Source of the DNA: Cordilura impudica
Lineage: Eukaryota; Arthropoda; Insecta; Diptera; Scathophagidae
Reading direction: 5' to 3'
NCBI GenBank assembly: GCA_963682025.1
Contig: OY821521.1
Location: 118,561,394 to 118,625,393 of the forward strand
DNA length: 64,000 bases
This document shows positions 1 to 11,212 of this stretch, piece by piece. The notes under the pieces were generated by a model. That model saw only the letters and a list, made by a program, of their open reading frames with translations, had not been told where the DNA came from and made no database searches. Positions within the stretch are counted from its first letter, which is position 1. Every line of letters starts with the position of its first letter. The position numbers and the translations under genes are program-made.

Positions 1-6
1 TTACTC

Positions 7-832
7 ATGGGTGTTAAGCGTGGATTTCCAACCCACCAGTGCTTTTTGTGTACATGGGAAGGTCGCAAAAGAGATCAGCATTACACTGAATTTAAGTGGA
101 AGCCGCGAACATGCTACAAAGTAGGCGTAGAAAGTATAGAGAATCTACCATTGGTGCCGCCATCTCAATTCATTTTGCCACCACTACACATTAAGCTCGG
201 TCTCGTATCAAATTTTGTTAAAAAACTGGATCGTGAGGGCGAGGCGATTGCCAGTTTGAGCAAAATTTTTCCGAAATTAAGCGGCGCAAAGATTCATACA
301 GGTATTTTTTTAAGAAGTCTTTATTTTTTTTAATGATGTGTATGATTTAAGGTGTTTTCAATGGTCCGCAGATAAAAAAAATAGTTATGAATTTTCATCA
401 AAATTGAATGCTATCGAACAACGTGCATGGAAAGGCACAGTTGCCATTATTGAGCAGTTTCTTTGCAACAAACGAGCTGCCAATTATAAAAATATTGTCG
501 CAGAAATGATTTCGGAATATGACGAAATGGGTATAAAAATGTCGCTAAAGGTCCATTTCCTTCACAATCATTTAGATTTTTTCCCTGATGATTTAGGAGC
601 TTGTAGCGATGAGCATGGCGAAAAGTTCCATCAGGACATTGCGGCTATTGAAAAACGCTTTAAAGGACAAGGCATTACGAATATGCTTGACGAATACTGT
701 TGGTCTATTTGTCGCGATACTGACACAAATGCTTACAAACGCAAAAGTTTCTCTGAAAGCATTGAAATTTTTAATGTAACAATTTTTAATTTTAATATAA
801 CAAAATTAATAAAAAAAAAATCGGTTTTTTAA
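7..832 (+). pseudogene. C-terminal part of an uncharacterised repeated arthropod protein, frameshifted
   Basis: Two open stretches (7-301 and about 352-832) read as one protein once a candidate 50-nt GT-AG intron (302-351) is removed. The joined reading passes through the motif GVFNGPQIKK and then needs a one-base shift in a run of eight A (about 373-380) to continue as SSKLNAIEQRAW. Visible landmarks are PPLHIKLGL near residue 60 and SDEHGEKFHQDI in the second part. From memory these are conserved in an unnamed protein family found in many copies in arthropod genomes. The 5' end lies outside the window. Function is unknown; the copy number suggests a transposon-borne gene. The frameshift makes this copy probably dead. 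Confidence 0.5.
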
Positions 833-1204
833 CGAACTGAAACCGTTACAAAAAAACCAATAACCATTTTTTCAAAAAAAAAAAAAAAAAAAATTCAGGA
901 AAATCTGAGAAATGATAAAAATCTATTTTTTTTTTAAAAATTTGACGTGATACAGACATTTCCACGAGTCTGCCCGCAAAAATTCAGCTGGATTGGATCA
1001 CGGTAAAAGGGTTAAAAATCGATCCAAAGTCTTTCACACAGGCGGACAGACGGACACTACGAGCTTTACACTTTATACATAAAAAAAAAAAATTCTGAGG
1101 TGTACATGAAAATCTCCTATACAAGTGTATTTTTATTTTTTCTCCCCTTTCCGAAAAAGTATATTTGGTACATAGGACAGAACAAAAGCTGGTTTTTGTA
1201 ACGC
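833..1204. other. Non-coding AT-rich interval
   Basis: Poly-A tracts and a short acaggcggacagacggacac motif near 1038-1058. The same type of motif recurs near 12030, so it is probably dispersed repeat DNA. No gene seen. Confidence 0.5.
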
Positions 1205-1310
1205 GGTGTAATGCTTTCCTGTTCTGTAATTATAAGATTTAATCTTGTTGTACAGGAAATTATCAAATACATAAATAAATAAATAAATAAATGAATAAAT
1301 ACTAGCAAAC
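1205..1310 (+). repeat. 3' tail of a non-LTR retrotransposon with (AAAT)n end
   Basis: A stem-loop (TCCTGT...ACAGGA, about 1219-1254) is followed by an AAATAAAT microsatellite (about 1270-1300). The same tail occurs at about 60645-60725 behind a readable non-LTR C-terminus. Only the tail is present here. Confidence 0.6.
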
Positions 1311-1319
1311 TTTTGACTT

Positions 1320-2159
1320 TAAATCCATTCATCAAATGGCTATGATCCGAGCAATTGTATAATGAGCGCCATCCAATATGGCTATCTTACGATTCCAAAT
1401 TGATCCGCTTGATTACCGAAATTACACACAAAATAATCAACTCATGATTAGAATTCTTTGAACAGAATATTGAATATTTGGATTACGACTCCTAATAAAA
1501 TTTGTGTTTTATACAAAAAAAACAGACAAAATTAAGTTACGGCATTTTTACCACCCGAACGAACTATCCTTTCAAGATCATTTGAAACTATCGGAAAGAT
1601 TATGCTGGACCCTTTGCATTCGAAAAATTACTGGTCGAGCATGTCTCATCATGAAAGGGTATGTCCACATGCTAAATTAATCATGCTTTACTTCTAAAGC
1701 TGTTCACCTTGAAGCAGCTAGTGACTTATCGACCCAAGCCTTTTAATCCGCGTTTTCCCGCTTTATTGGCAGACGTGGTTTCGAGTTACCATTTATTATG
1801 ATAATGGAACAAATTTGGTAGGAGCTGCAGAACTTATCACAAAGGATAGAATTAATTAATCAAGACTCTTAAAATCAACTGATTCATTATACAGTCATTA
1901 TAACATCAATTAGAATTTTATACCTCCTGTTCCATTTATGTAAATTTATCCCAAATATGAATTCACATTTGAAGAATTGTCTACAATTTTGACCCGAATC
2001 GAATCTTGCCTCAATTCTAGACCCTTAAGCCCTGCTAGCGATGACCCTAACGATTCGACCCCATTGACCCCAGGACACTATCATATTGGCACCCCGCTTA
2101 TGACTCGCTGCACAGTGGGGCCTTTTGACTTTTTTCGTTGCAAAAATCATAACTTTTAA
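1320..2159 (+). pseudogene. BEL/Pao integrase remnant
   Basis: In changing frames the stretch encodes a Pao-type integrase: YDSKLIRL-like linker (about 1390-1430), a core around KAVHLEAASDLSTQAF (about 1696-1745), FIGRRGFELPF and a DNGTNLVGA-like patch (about 1795-1825). The typical C-terminal block SCLNSRPLSPASDD with TPGH and IGTPL follows at 1977-2110. Stops and several frameshifts interrupt it. The same sequence is found at 57600-57870 and 60740-61555. Homology comes from conserved motifs; no functional product is expected. Confidence 0.75.
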
Positions 2160-3150
2160 ACTGATTAAGATATTTTAAAAATTAGATATGATTTTGAAAG
2201 ATGACTTCTTTCCCTTTAAAATGGGTGCTGGGAGGTTGCTAGGTCCACAGGGGGGCTTCAATATATTCTATCAAAGTTCAATATTATTTTGGTGCTAATA
2301 TTACATGTTGCAAATATATAATGTGCTGAAATTTAGAACTTAAAGGTTTTTTGACCCAAAGACGAACCCTACTTAAATTTGTTGGAATCGCCCCATGTTT
2401 GGATCTAGTCGCCATACAAATTTTTCTTAAAAATTGGTTTTAATGCCACTGAGTGTTATGCAAATGTTTTTCTATTGCGATGAAATTTGAATCATAAGGG
2501 TTTATTAGGCCAGTGACGAGATCTATAAAAAATCTCTGAAAGCGGTCCACGTTTGGACCTAGTCCTCCTACAAATTGGTTAAAATGCCATAAGAGATGCT
2601 AAATTTGCTAATTTCTGTATTATTTACAAAACTAGTGCAGAAAAACACTGTAAAATTTTAATAAAATCGGACCACTTTTAGACCTATTCCCCAATTCTTT
2701 TTATAAAGAAAAACTCCCAAAGTTCTCAAAATTCCAAACTTCGCAATGAAATTTTATTAATTAACCACTCAAAGGACTTAATTTGACAATACATATTGTC
2801 TAAATCCGAAAGTCTAAAAAAAAAATACCACTCTAATGCCGTTTTCATTTCTCAAAAATGTCGCACTTTATTTGCACTTTTTTCGAAAAATGGATTTTAT
2901 ATATTCTGAATTAAGAGCAATCTTATCTTATACATCAATCGAAAGGTCTCAGAGTCGAGCCCTCGTAAGTAAAAAAAAATTGCTGCCATATTTCACACTA
3001 TTTCACTGTATAAGGTATCGTCCCTTGACCAAATTATCACACGCTTTTGGGATGTGGAGAAACCCCCAAAATAAATTTTCAAATCCATAATTCGAAGAAA
3101 CGACACGCGAAGGTATATTGTTACCCTACCCTTTAAAAAAAGGAGAAGAA
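2160..3150 (+). repeat. Non-coding block X shared by the BEL/Pao copies
   Basis: About 1 kb without a convincing ORF, recurring at 57871-58830 and, truncated, at 61556-62326. It carries internal repeats of a GGACCTAGTC / GGATCTAGTC / AGACCTATTC type motif at roughly 2400, 2560 and 2680. It lies between the integrase end and the RT start, the position of an LTR plus lost gag in a tandem element. It may therefore contain the LTR, but no TG...CA pair was delimited. Confidence 0.5.
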
Positions 3151-3171
3151 ATTTGAACTTTTCGCAATATA

Positions 3172-3774
3172 GGCGTGGCGCAGTGTTTAAGAATGGAGCG
3201 CATGCTAAACCAAAAACCCGACCTTAAAGAACAGTACGACCAGGTCATATTAGAATATCTAGAGTTGGGATATATGAGACAAATCACTCCCTTGGATATA
3301 AATAAGGCCCCAAATTATTACCTGCCGCATAACGCAGGTAAAACCAGACAGGCTGACCACAAAACTTAGAGATTTTTCCGACTGACGACAATAAGTCATA
3401 GTCGTATGTTCTATTTACTTTCTTTTAACAAATTTTTAATTATAATATAATATTTAAATTTTTAATTTAATGAAATGAATTGAAAATAAAGAACAAGTAA
3501 CTAACTAGAGATTTTTCCATTACGTATTTACCGCCGATGTCACAAAAATGTACCGATAAATACTAATTGACCCGACCCAAAGCAATTATCAACGAATCCT
3601 GTTCCGAAAATCTGAAAATGACCCTATCGAAGATTTTGACGCTCGGGATAAGATGGAATATTTCTTCAGACTCATTCAGATGTCGAATTAAAATAAATCT
3701 TTACAAAACGCGAAATATTATCCACAATAGCCAAATTTTTTGACCCTTGCGGATGGCTAGCCCTAATTATTGTA
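3172..3774 (+). pseudogene. BEL/Pao reverse transcriptase N-terminal remnant
   Basis: The open part 3175-3369 gives the conserved Pao pre-RT segment: RMERMLNQKPDLKEQYDQVI, LELGYMRQITPLD, YYLPHNA. After a 126-bp insertion the reading resumes degraded and reaches KFFDPCGWLALII at about 3731-3772, the RT/RNase H connection of this clade. The catalytic palm is not recognisable, so a deletion of the RT core is likely. The same arrangement is present at 58861-59480. Confidence 0.7.
3380..3505 (+). mobile_element. Short 5'-truncated non-LTR insertion with TAAC tail
   Basis: 126 bp ending in a TAAC repeat, flanked by direct 13-bp copies of TAGAGATTTTTCC (3367-3379 and 3506-3518). This is the structure of a target-primed insertion. 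The homologous BEL copy has it at the same place (59068-59201), so the insertion predates duplication of the BEL segment. Confidence 0.7.
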
Positions 3775-5066
3775 AAGGGTCCGCCATCTAACGTTTTTTT
3801 TTCAACTAGTCCTTATTTCGTGAATGGTAAAACTTAGCTCATGTCTGATTTGACAGATAATTAGTTTTATCCTTCTGCTGAACGAATATGGTTGTGTATA
3901 CGCTTGAACAACGCTGGAAAATATTACGACATTACTTTGAAAATCATGGTAATGTTGCAGAATGTGTGCGAAAATTGCGTACGGATTTTGGAAGAAGAGA
4001 AGCACCGTCAGCTCCGTATGTTCGTTATCTTGTGAAAAAAGTGAAAGAAACTGGCATCCTCATCGATAAACCAAAGCGTGAAAAGCTAAAAACAGTGCGT
4101 ACACCCGAGAATATTGCTGCTGTGGCAGAAAGTATGCGTGAAGCGCCATCAACAGCAATTCACCGTCGTTCTCAAGAACTGAACATTTCGTAGGCATCAT
4201 TGAGACGAATTTTGCATAAAGACCTTGGTATGACGCCATACAAAGTCCAATTAGTTCAGGACTTGAAGCCAACTGACCATCCAATACGTTTTCGCTTCGC
4301 TAAGTGGGCCTGCGATCGACTTACAGAAGATGCCGATTTTGCCAAAAAAAAAAAAATCATCTTTTCAGATGAAGCTCATTTTGATCTTGGCGGGTACGTA
4401 AACAAGCAAAATTGTCGCATTTGGGGCACAGAAAACCCGCACGCATACATTGAAAAGCCGATACACCCAAAACGAGTCACTGCTTGGTGCGGATTTTGGT
4501 CCAGAGGCATAATTTGGCCATTTTTCTTCGAAAATGAGCAAGGAGTGGCCGTTACAGTCAATGGCTATCGTTATCGGGCCATGTTGAACGAGTTTTTGTT
4601 CACAAAAATTGAAGAGGAGGATATTGGCAACATTTGGTTTCAACAGGACGGCGCTACGTGCCACACAGCCGAAGCTACACTCGATGTTTTGCGCCCTGTT
4701 TTTGAAGATCGCATTATCAGCCGCAGAGCTGATGTCGTTTGGCCACCTCGGAGCTGCGATCTAACACCGTTGGACTATTATTTGTAGGGTGCCCTCAAAG
4801 ATAAGTGTTACGCCAACAAGCCAGAGACAATTGACGCTTTAAAGGACAATATTCGTCATTTGTGATATACAGCTGACACAATCGATAATGTGCTTAAAAA
4901 TTGGACCGATCGTGTAGGCTACTGCATGGCCAGCCGAGGCAGCCATTTGAATGAAATTATTTTCCATTATTAACCGGAAGGATTGTACTTTCAAATAAAA
5001 AAAGAAATTTGAGATAATTTTTTTTTATAGCATTTTCAAAAAACAAAAGTTTTTTGGCGGACCCTT
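3775..5066 (+). mobile_element. mariner-like (Tc1/mariner superfamily) transposon
   Basis: 1292 bp with terminal inverted repeats starting AAGGGTCCGCC (left) and ending GGCGGACCCTT (right), flanked by TA on both sides (3773-3774, 5067-5068). The paralogous BEL sequence at about 59470 is an empty site with a single TA. This proves the boundaries and the TA duplication. Confidence 0.93.
3888..4973 (+). pseudogene. mariner-like transposase with three in-frame stops
   Basis: One reading frame of 362 codons from ATG 3888 to TAA 4971-4973, interrupted by TAG 4191-4193, TAG 4785-4787 and TGA 4863-4865. The N-terminal ~110 residues form the DNA-binding part. The catalytic domain shows IIFSDEAHFDL (first Asp), WFQQDGATCHTA (second Asp) and PPRSCDLTPLD (third Asp). 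I count 36 residues between the second and third Asp, unlike the 34 of classic mariner, so the subfamily is left open. The TAG at 4785 replaces the expected Trp after DYYL. No complete product can be made. Confidence 0.9.
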
Positions 5067-5826
5067 TAGATCAAAAATTAATCATGCACCAAATATGGCT
5101 AGACAAAATAGACTGGGAAGATATTTTCAAACCCCTTGCAGATACAAAATTGCAAAAATTTATCAAAAATTATCCTTCCATTAATAATCTAAAAATACCC
5201 CGTTGTATTCATTATAGATCCTCCTGTAAAACAGAAATTCATGGAGATAGCAGCGCGTCAGAGAAAGCTTATACTGCAACGCTAGACATCGGAATTCAGC
5301 TTGATGACAACGATGTACACTCATTTCTTTTAGCCTCAAAGACTCGAGTTGCCCCTCTCAAAAAGGTATCTCTTCCATGGTTGGAACTTTGTGGATCGGT
5401 CTTATTAGCAAATTTGGCTGATGAAATTCTACCTAATCCACACACCCACAATTTGAACACGTACTTTTGGACAGACTCTACCATTGTGTGATCCCGGCTA
5501 AAAAAATCCCCTGAAATACCTTTGTGGGAAATCGCGTTTCTTTCTACAAAAACTTGGAATTCAAAACTGGAAAAAAGGAAAACCCTGCAGACATCGCAAG
5601 CAGAGGTTGTACACCAGAGGAACTTCAAACTAATAACATGTGGAAGTTTGGACTCTGTTGGCTAAAATTGCAAAAAAAAAAAAAAAAAACAATGGCCAAT
5701 ACCAATACCACGCATGACACCAAAATTGAAGTGTAAACCGTTAGTATTTACAACAACGACTCACGAAGATCCCTTAAAGCGCTTTTCATCATTATCTCGC
5801 GCATATGGAGTTATAGCGTAAGTTTT
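5067..5826 (+). pseudogene. BEL/Pao RNase H and linker remnant
   Basis: After the mariner the BEL frame continues with the Pao RNase H segment: a GDSSASEKAYTATL motif (about 5241-5282), VHSFLLASKTRVAPLKKVSLPWLELCG (5317-5397) and WTDSTIV before TGA 5489-5491. The same TGA is present in copy 2 (about 59852), so it was inherited before duplication. ENPADIASRG follows in a shifted frame (about 5580-5610). A YGVIA stretch ends where the copia LTR begins. Non-functional. Confidence 0.8.
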
Positions 5827-6044
5827 TGTTGGATTATTGTCGATTACCATACGATGTCGTGGAATTGTTAAGTAGCTAAAGTTACTGTAAAAAGGAATTA
5901 AACACGAGCTTCTTCGTTGAATGCTGAGGTAAGAAGAAAAAGAAAGTTTTTATTGACATATATGTTTCTTTTGGTGTTTGACATTTGACAATGTATATTT
6001 GGTATATATTTTTTTTAGTGCTACCAGACTATTTACATTCTAAT
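5827..6044 (-). repeat. copia-like 3' LTR and adjacent polypurine tract
   Basis: About 218 bp between the integration junction (5827, reads ...CCAACA on the minus strand) and a purine tract whose minus-strand sequence is CAGGGAGAGT (about 6045-6054). The upstream LTR edge is inferred from the purine tract because no partner LTR exists for comparison. Confidence 0.6.
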
Positions 6045-6187
6045 ACTCTCCCTGAATTGAATATTTATATATGTATACTAATTTATAATGTTCAATTCGT
6101 TCAAATTCAAACTAGGCTTTTATTTTAAATATCTAAACAAATCCTTTAAAAAAATTAAGTTATTATTTTTCAAAAAAAAAAAAGTTT

Positions 6188-9100
6188 TCAATCCAATCCA
6201 AGTATTTTTGAAACTGAATTTATTTTTATGCTTGATACTGCTTTTGTAAGCATATCAGCTGGCATTTCATTTGTGGCTAAATGGATTAGATCAACAACCT
6301 TTTCTTGGAACTTTTGATGTACAAATTTTTCTTTTATATCAATGTGTTTGGTTTTGGCTGAATATATATTATTAATTGCAAAATTGATCGCACCAATGTT
6401 ATCACAATACAATTTAATCGTACGAATGGAATTGACAAAAATCTCATTTTCTATTTTCTTTAACCAAATGCATTCTTGTTATGCTGCGGTCATCGACATC
6501 AATTCAGCCTCTGTTGTTGATATGGCGACGGTCGGTTGTCGTTTAGAGCACCATGAAATGGCACCATTTTGTAATGTGAATACGTAGCCGGTAGTTGATT
6601 TGCGTTCGTCTTCATCACCAGCCCAATCAGCATCACAATATCCTTGAATTTTTGTCGGTGGGCTTGTATACGTTATTTTCTTGTCGATTGTACGTAGAAC
6701 TCGTTTAGCTGCTGCCCAATGTGCTTTACCAGGGTTTTGATTTTGTCGACTTAGCACATTCACAGCGAAGCAAATATCCGGCCTGGATACTTGAACACAA
6801 AATTGCAATGCACCAACTAATTGACGGTATGGGATATTCATCATCTCTTTTGCCTCCTCTTCGTTGCTTGGACACATCTTTTTCGTTAACTTTTGATTTG
6901 CTTCCTTTGGTGTGGCCAACGCGTTACAGTCACTCATGTTATATCGAGACAAAAGATCTTTAATATAATTGGCTTGATCAAGAGAAATTGTACCTGATTT
7001 TCTGTCACGCGTTACACGAATACCAAGCACCGATGATATCTCTCCCATGTCTTTCATTTTGAATTCATCGAACAGCACCTTTGTCAGCTTCTTTTCCATT
7101 TCATTGTTGTTGAAAAATATGATGATGTCATCTACATATACTGCCACAATAAAAATGCGATTTCCTTCAACTGAATGGTACACGCATTGGTCGGTCGATG
7201 ATCGCTTCAGTCCAAAATTTAGTAACACCTTATTTATTGTGGTGTTCCACACACGACTTGATTGCTTGAGACCATAAATAGATTTGGTGAGCTTGCATAC
7301 ACGTTTCGATCCATCGCTGAATCCCTCTGGCTGTGTCATGTAAATTTCTTCATCAAGTGTACCGTGAAGAAAAGCTGTCATAACATCCAATTGGCGTATG
7401 TTTAAATTAAATTTTGCTGCAACTGCCATCATATATCGAATTGTTGTGAATCGAACTACAGGCGAAAATGTTTCGTGATAATCAACACCTTCGATTTGCG
7501 TGTAGCCCTTTGCAACTAATCTCGCTTTGTGACGTACTACTTTTCCATGAGTGTCTCGTTTTGTTTTGTACACCCATTTACACTTGATTGGCGTTTTACC
7601 TGGCGGTAACTCAACCAATTTCCATGTCTGATTCGCTTGCAAAGAATCAAACTCTTCCTCCTCTGATTCACTACTGTTATTCTTGTCCTCCTCATCTTTG
7701 GAATATTGTAAACAAAAATGATTAATTTTACCAATTTCAGAATCATTTACCTGAGTTGTTACACTCGATTCCAAGAAAATGACATCTCTGCTCGTTAATA
7801 TTGATTTTGTTTGCTTGTTGTAAAGCCGGTATGTTTTGGAATCGCTTGAATATCCGAAGAAAATACATTCCGTTGATTTATCGTCGAGTTTCTGCCTTTT
7901 TGCCGCTGGAATTTGTGCATATGCTTTACAGCCAAATACTTTCAATAATGACAAATTCGGCCTTTTACCGGACCAGATTTCTTCAGGTGGTTTATCACCA
8001 CTGCCTTTGCACGGCACTTGATTGATGATATAAGCAGCTGTCATTGCTGCTTCTGCCCAAAATGCCTTCGCAACACCTGAATCAATCAACATACATCGCA
8101 CTTTTTCTAAAATCGTGCGATTCATTCTCTCTGCTACACCGTTTTGCTGCGGTGTATACACTGCCGTTTTCTGCTGCAGAATGCCATTGTTTTTGCAATA
8201 CCGTTGAAATGCGTTACTGAAATATGCGGTGCCGTTGTCACTATGCAAAACTTTTATTTTGTGTTCGCTTTGATTTTCTACCATTGTTTTGAAATTAATA
8301 AAACATTTGAATACTTGGCTTTTTCTTTTGATTACATACACGAACAGTTTATGCGAAAAATCGTCAATAAAAGTTAAAATGTATTTATTACCACTGTGCG
8401 ATTTTACCGGTAAGGGACCACATAAATCCGTGTGAACAAGTTCAAGCAGCTGTTTTACACGATGTCCCGATCCACTGAATGGCTTACGACTGTGTTTGCC
8501 TTTTACACATGTTTCACATACACTGTTTGGTGTTTTTAAATTTTTGATGTCTTCTTTTAAAAATTTCATGGAATCAAAGCTTGTGTGTCCGAGTCGACGA
8601 TGCCATAAAATCGAATTTTCTTTTGGCTTTTCCGTGACAACCGAATCTTTTTGTTCTTCAACGATCAATGTCTTTTCAGTACGTACGACATCTAATTTAA
8701 ACAAATCATTTTGTAAACTTGCTGTGGCAAGCAAATTCCAATCCGAATCGAAAATTTTACAACCGTCTATGTTAAAAATCACTGTGTGGTCTTTCTTTAC
8801 CATCTCACTAACCGATAGAAGATTAGCACATATATTTGGTACGTAATTAACGTTGGAAATGATTATATTTTTTTGTTTTCCATTTACCACAATGTTTTGA
8901 TTTATATCACCGACACAATCGACTGTCATTTTATCATTGTTTGCGACGGTCACTTCTTTTCGATCGATTTTCTTTTGATTGTTTATTAACGAGATGTTGT
9001 TTGACATTGTTTGTGCCTGTTGCACCACTATCGACAAACCAATCGTCTGAATTTGGTGGTTCTTTTTTATCCACAATGAACGATGTAAACAACGCCTTTG

Positions 9101-9797
9101 ATTTATTGAATTTGTTTTTACTTTTATTCGTAATCTTACTCTTCTCATTTACTTTAGAACAATTCTGAATAAAGTGTTCACTAGAACCACAACCATAACA
9201 AACTTTTACATTTTTCTGTTTTTGTTGTTGCTGCTTCTGGAATTTGTTTTTATACTTGACAGCTAATGCCGCTTCGCTTACGTCATCGTCATCTCCAAAT
9301 ACAAAACCTTGCAGTAGCATGTTTTTGACTTTGTCGAAGCTTATTTTTTCTTTGGCGGTTTCCAAACCTATTACCATCGCTTCGTATTTGGATGGCAAAC
9401 CTACCAACATCAATGACCCTGCCACCTCATCATCAATGTTAAAACCAGCACGTTTAACCTGGGACCACAATTGATTCATTTTGTTGACGTACGTTTCCAT
9501 TGACCCGCAATTCTCCTGTTTGAGCGATACCATTTGTTGTAATAATTTTACTTTTCGGCTGGTACCCGTATCGTCAAACGCTGCCGTAATGCTGTCACAA
9601 CAACTCCACAAATCTTTTATAATTAAGTGAGATTTAGCACCAACTTTCCATTCGCCAAAGTTTTCACGGCCTTTTAATCTATCAAATGGAATTGAGCTAT
9701 TCATGTCGGTTGATGAATTTTCCGAATGTTTCCGTTCCAAAAAACTTTCCAATGTCTCGTTGGCCTTTGCTGGTAAACTAGTGTCGAATTTTTCCAT
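6188..9797 (-). pseudogene. copia-like gag-pol polyprotein, one frameshift and one stop
   Basis: Gag begins at ATG 9797 with the copia-type FDRLKGRENFGEWK motif. It carries a CCHC knuckle (CYGCGSSEHFIQNC) and enters protease with WFVDSGAT. A one-base shift near 9000-9025 leads into the pol frame (9148-6479). That frame contains a zinc motif (HRRLGH...CETCVKGKH), integrase ([25 protein letters not shown]), reverse transcriptase ([15 protein letters not shown]) and RNase H ([16 protein letters not shown]). An in-frame TAA at 6479-6481 precedes the last 80 or so residues, which end at 6188. All catalytic motifs are still present, so the copy is fairly young. Confidence 0.9.
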
Positions 9798-9920
9798 ATG
9801 TTGTACGTAAGAACATGCACACTTCGCGATTATGGACTTTTTTTTTTATTTAATTACCGAAAAAAAAAAAATATTCATTTGTGTCAACGTTCTTATTACT
9901 TTGAGTTTTAACTAACTACT

Positions 9921-10304
9921 GCTCATGGTAAAGGAGCATGTGATGGTATTGGAGCAAACCTTAAAAGAAATGCAGCGAAGTATAGCCTCCAGTGCTCTCA
10001 TCAAGATCGCATCTTAGATGCGACTGCTTTATTCCATTGGGCAAAGAGTTATTGTAAAGAAACTAAAATAGTTTTTAGTAGCAAAGAGGATCATCAGGAA
10101 ACATTGAAAACACTGAAGAGCAGATTCGATGCTGCGGCAGCAATCGATGGCACCGCTCAATACCATGCTTTTATACCGCTTGTCGATGGAAGACTCAAGT
10201 TGAAAAAGTTTTCTGCCTCTTTCAATGCGATTTCTTTCCAAAGACAACAAATAAACCAGCAGCGAAATCAACAGCTGAACCTAGTAACGCCTAGAAAGGA
10301 TTGA
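9921..10304 (+). pseudogene. C-terminal fragment of a T1-type transposase-like protein
   Basis: Open from about 9921 to TGA near 10302, with no start. It aligns by eye with the C-terminal end of the T1 protein: HGKGACDGIG here against HGKGPSDGLGG at 25147-25179, followed in both by a KR-A--SLQ segment, a SKEDH/LEDHEEE segment and a GTxxxH segment. The upstream part is missing because the copia element abuts it. It shows that a second, divergent element of this type existed here. Confidence 0.6.
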
Positions 10305-11212
10305 CAAAAAAACGCAGTAAATAAAGGCGACAAAAAAGCTGGATGAAAGACTGGGTATTTAAAAATTTACAAGACTTAAATACTTCATCAGCTACAATAA
10401 ATTAAGTATAAAAATAGTTCTGACAGAAATGGATCTAATGCAATTAAGATTAAATTTTAATAAATTATTTATCTTTTTATTTTTAATATTATTATTATAC
10501 ATTAATTTAATTATTATTAAAAATAAATAAAAATAATAATTTTTCAACATTTCTATAGAAAAAAAGCGATTTTTTTCCTGAGGTTAACATATTCTGGGTA
10601 TTACAGTATCGAGGGTATAAAATTTTAGTTAGGTATGTTATATACCTTCGGAAAGTTTAGTTTGTCTAGTTTCTCAGTATAAGTTTTATTTGTAAGGTTT
10701 TAGACACAAATAGGAAAAAATTCAAAATAGTGCATTTGTGAAAAATTGAAAAACCGTTGTCTTGAGTTACAAAATTTTTATTTTGATAGATATCCCACTC
10801 CCATCCCACTAAGCGACCAAAAAGCTCTTAAAGGAAAAATCCTAAGTTTTCTTATGAAAAAAAAATGCCCTTTTTGAAAAAAAAGGCAAAAAATGCTTTA
10901 ATTTAGCAAAAACAAGTCTACAAATTTTTTTTTTTTTAAGTATTTTTTTCCGAAATATTGAAGAAATAGCTATCAAAACTCTTTGGGAGAAAATTTTCTA
11001 AGAACAATAGGTAATAAGTTACATGGATGAGAAAAAACACCTGTTTGGCCAAAATGTCAAATTTTGATCCCCTCTAACTCAGAGAGATCAGGACCGATCT
11101 TGTTGAAAAATTGTGTCTAAACTACTATCCAATAGGACTAACCTTGGTGCAAATTTCATCCCGATCGGAAGACATCGGTTTCAAAAGTTGGTGCACATGA
11201 CATGAAATCCCC
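10305..11212. other. Non-coding interval, possible terminal block of the 9921-10304 element
   Basis: AT-rich, no ORF. About 10560-11212 has the wording of long non-coding transposon termini (for example CATCCCGATCGGAAGACAT near 11159-11177) and ends near GAAATCCCCCATATATA. The position right behind the T1-like fragment suggests its right terminal repeat, but the left partner is absent, so this is inference. Confidence 0.3.

Larger units (their letters stand above)
1205..5826 (+). mobile_element. Decayed BEL/Pao LTR retrotransposon, copy 1
   Basis: Order of parts: non-LTR tail, integrase, non-coding block X, start of reverse transcriptase, mariner insertion, RNase H and linker. Every part recurs at 57589-62326 in the same order and strand. 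Integrase lies upstream of reverse transcriptase, the reverse of a single Gag-PR-RT-RH-INT element. The stretch is therefore best read as parts of two adjacent elements joined through block X. Homology to copy 2 ends at 5826, where the copia LTR begins. All coding parts carry stops and frameshifts. Confidence 0.75.
5827..9920 (-). mobile_element. copia-like LTR retrotransposon lacking its 5' LTR
   Basis: Minus-strand gag-pol (9797 to 6188) with an LTR at the left end. The left junction is exact: BEL homology stops at 5826 and the LTR starts TGTTGG at 5827. No second LTR or primer site is visible to the right of gag. At about 9920 the sequence switches abruptly to an unrelated coding fragment, so the 5' end was lost by deletion or recombination. 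Confidence 0.8.

Noticed and set aside
5054..5491. 145-codon ORF starting at 5054
   Set aside because: Its first codons lie in the mariner right end; the rest is BEL RNase H. A chance fusion across the insertion junction.
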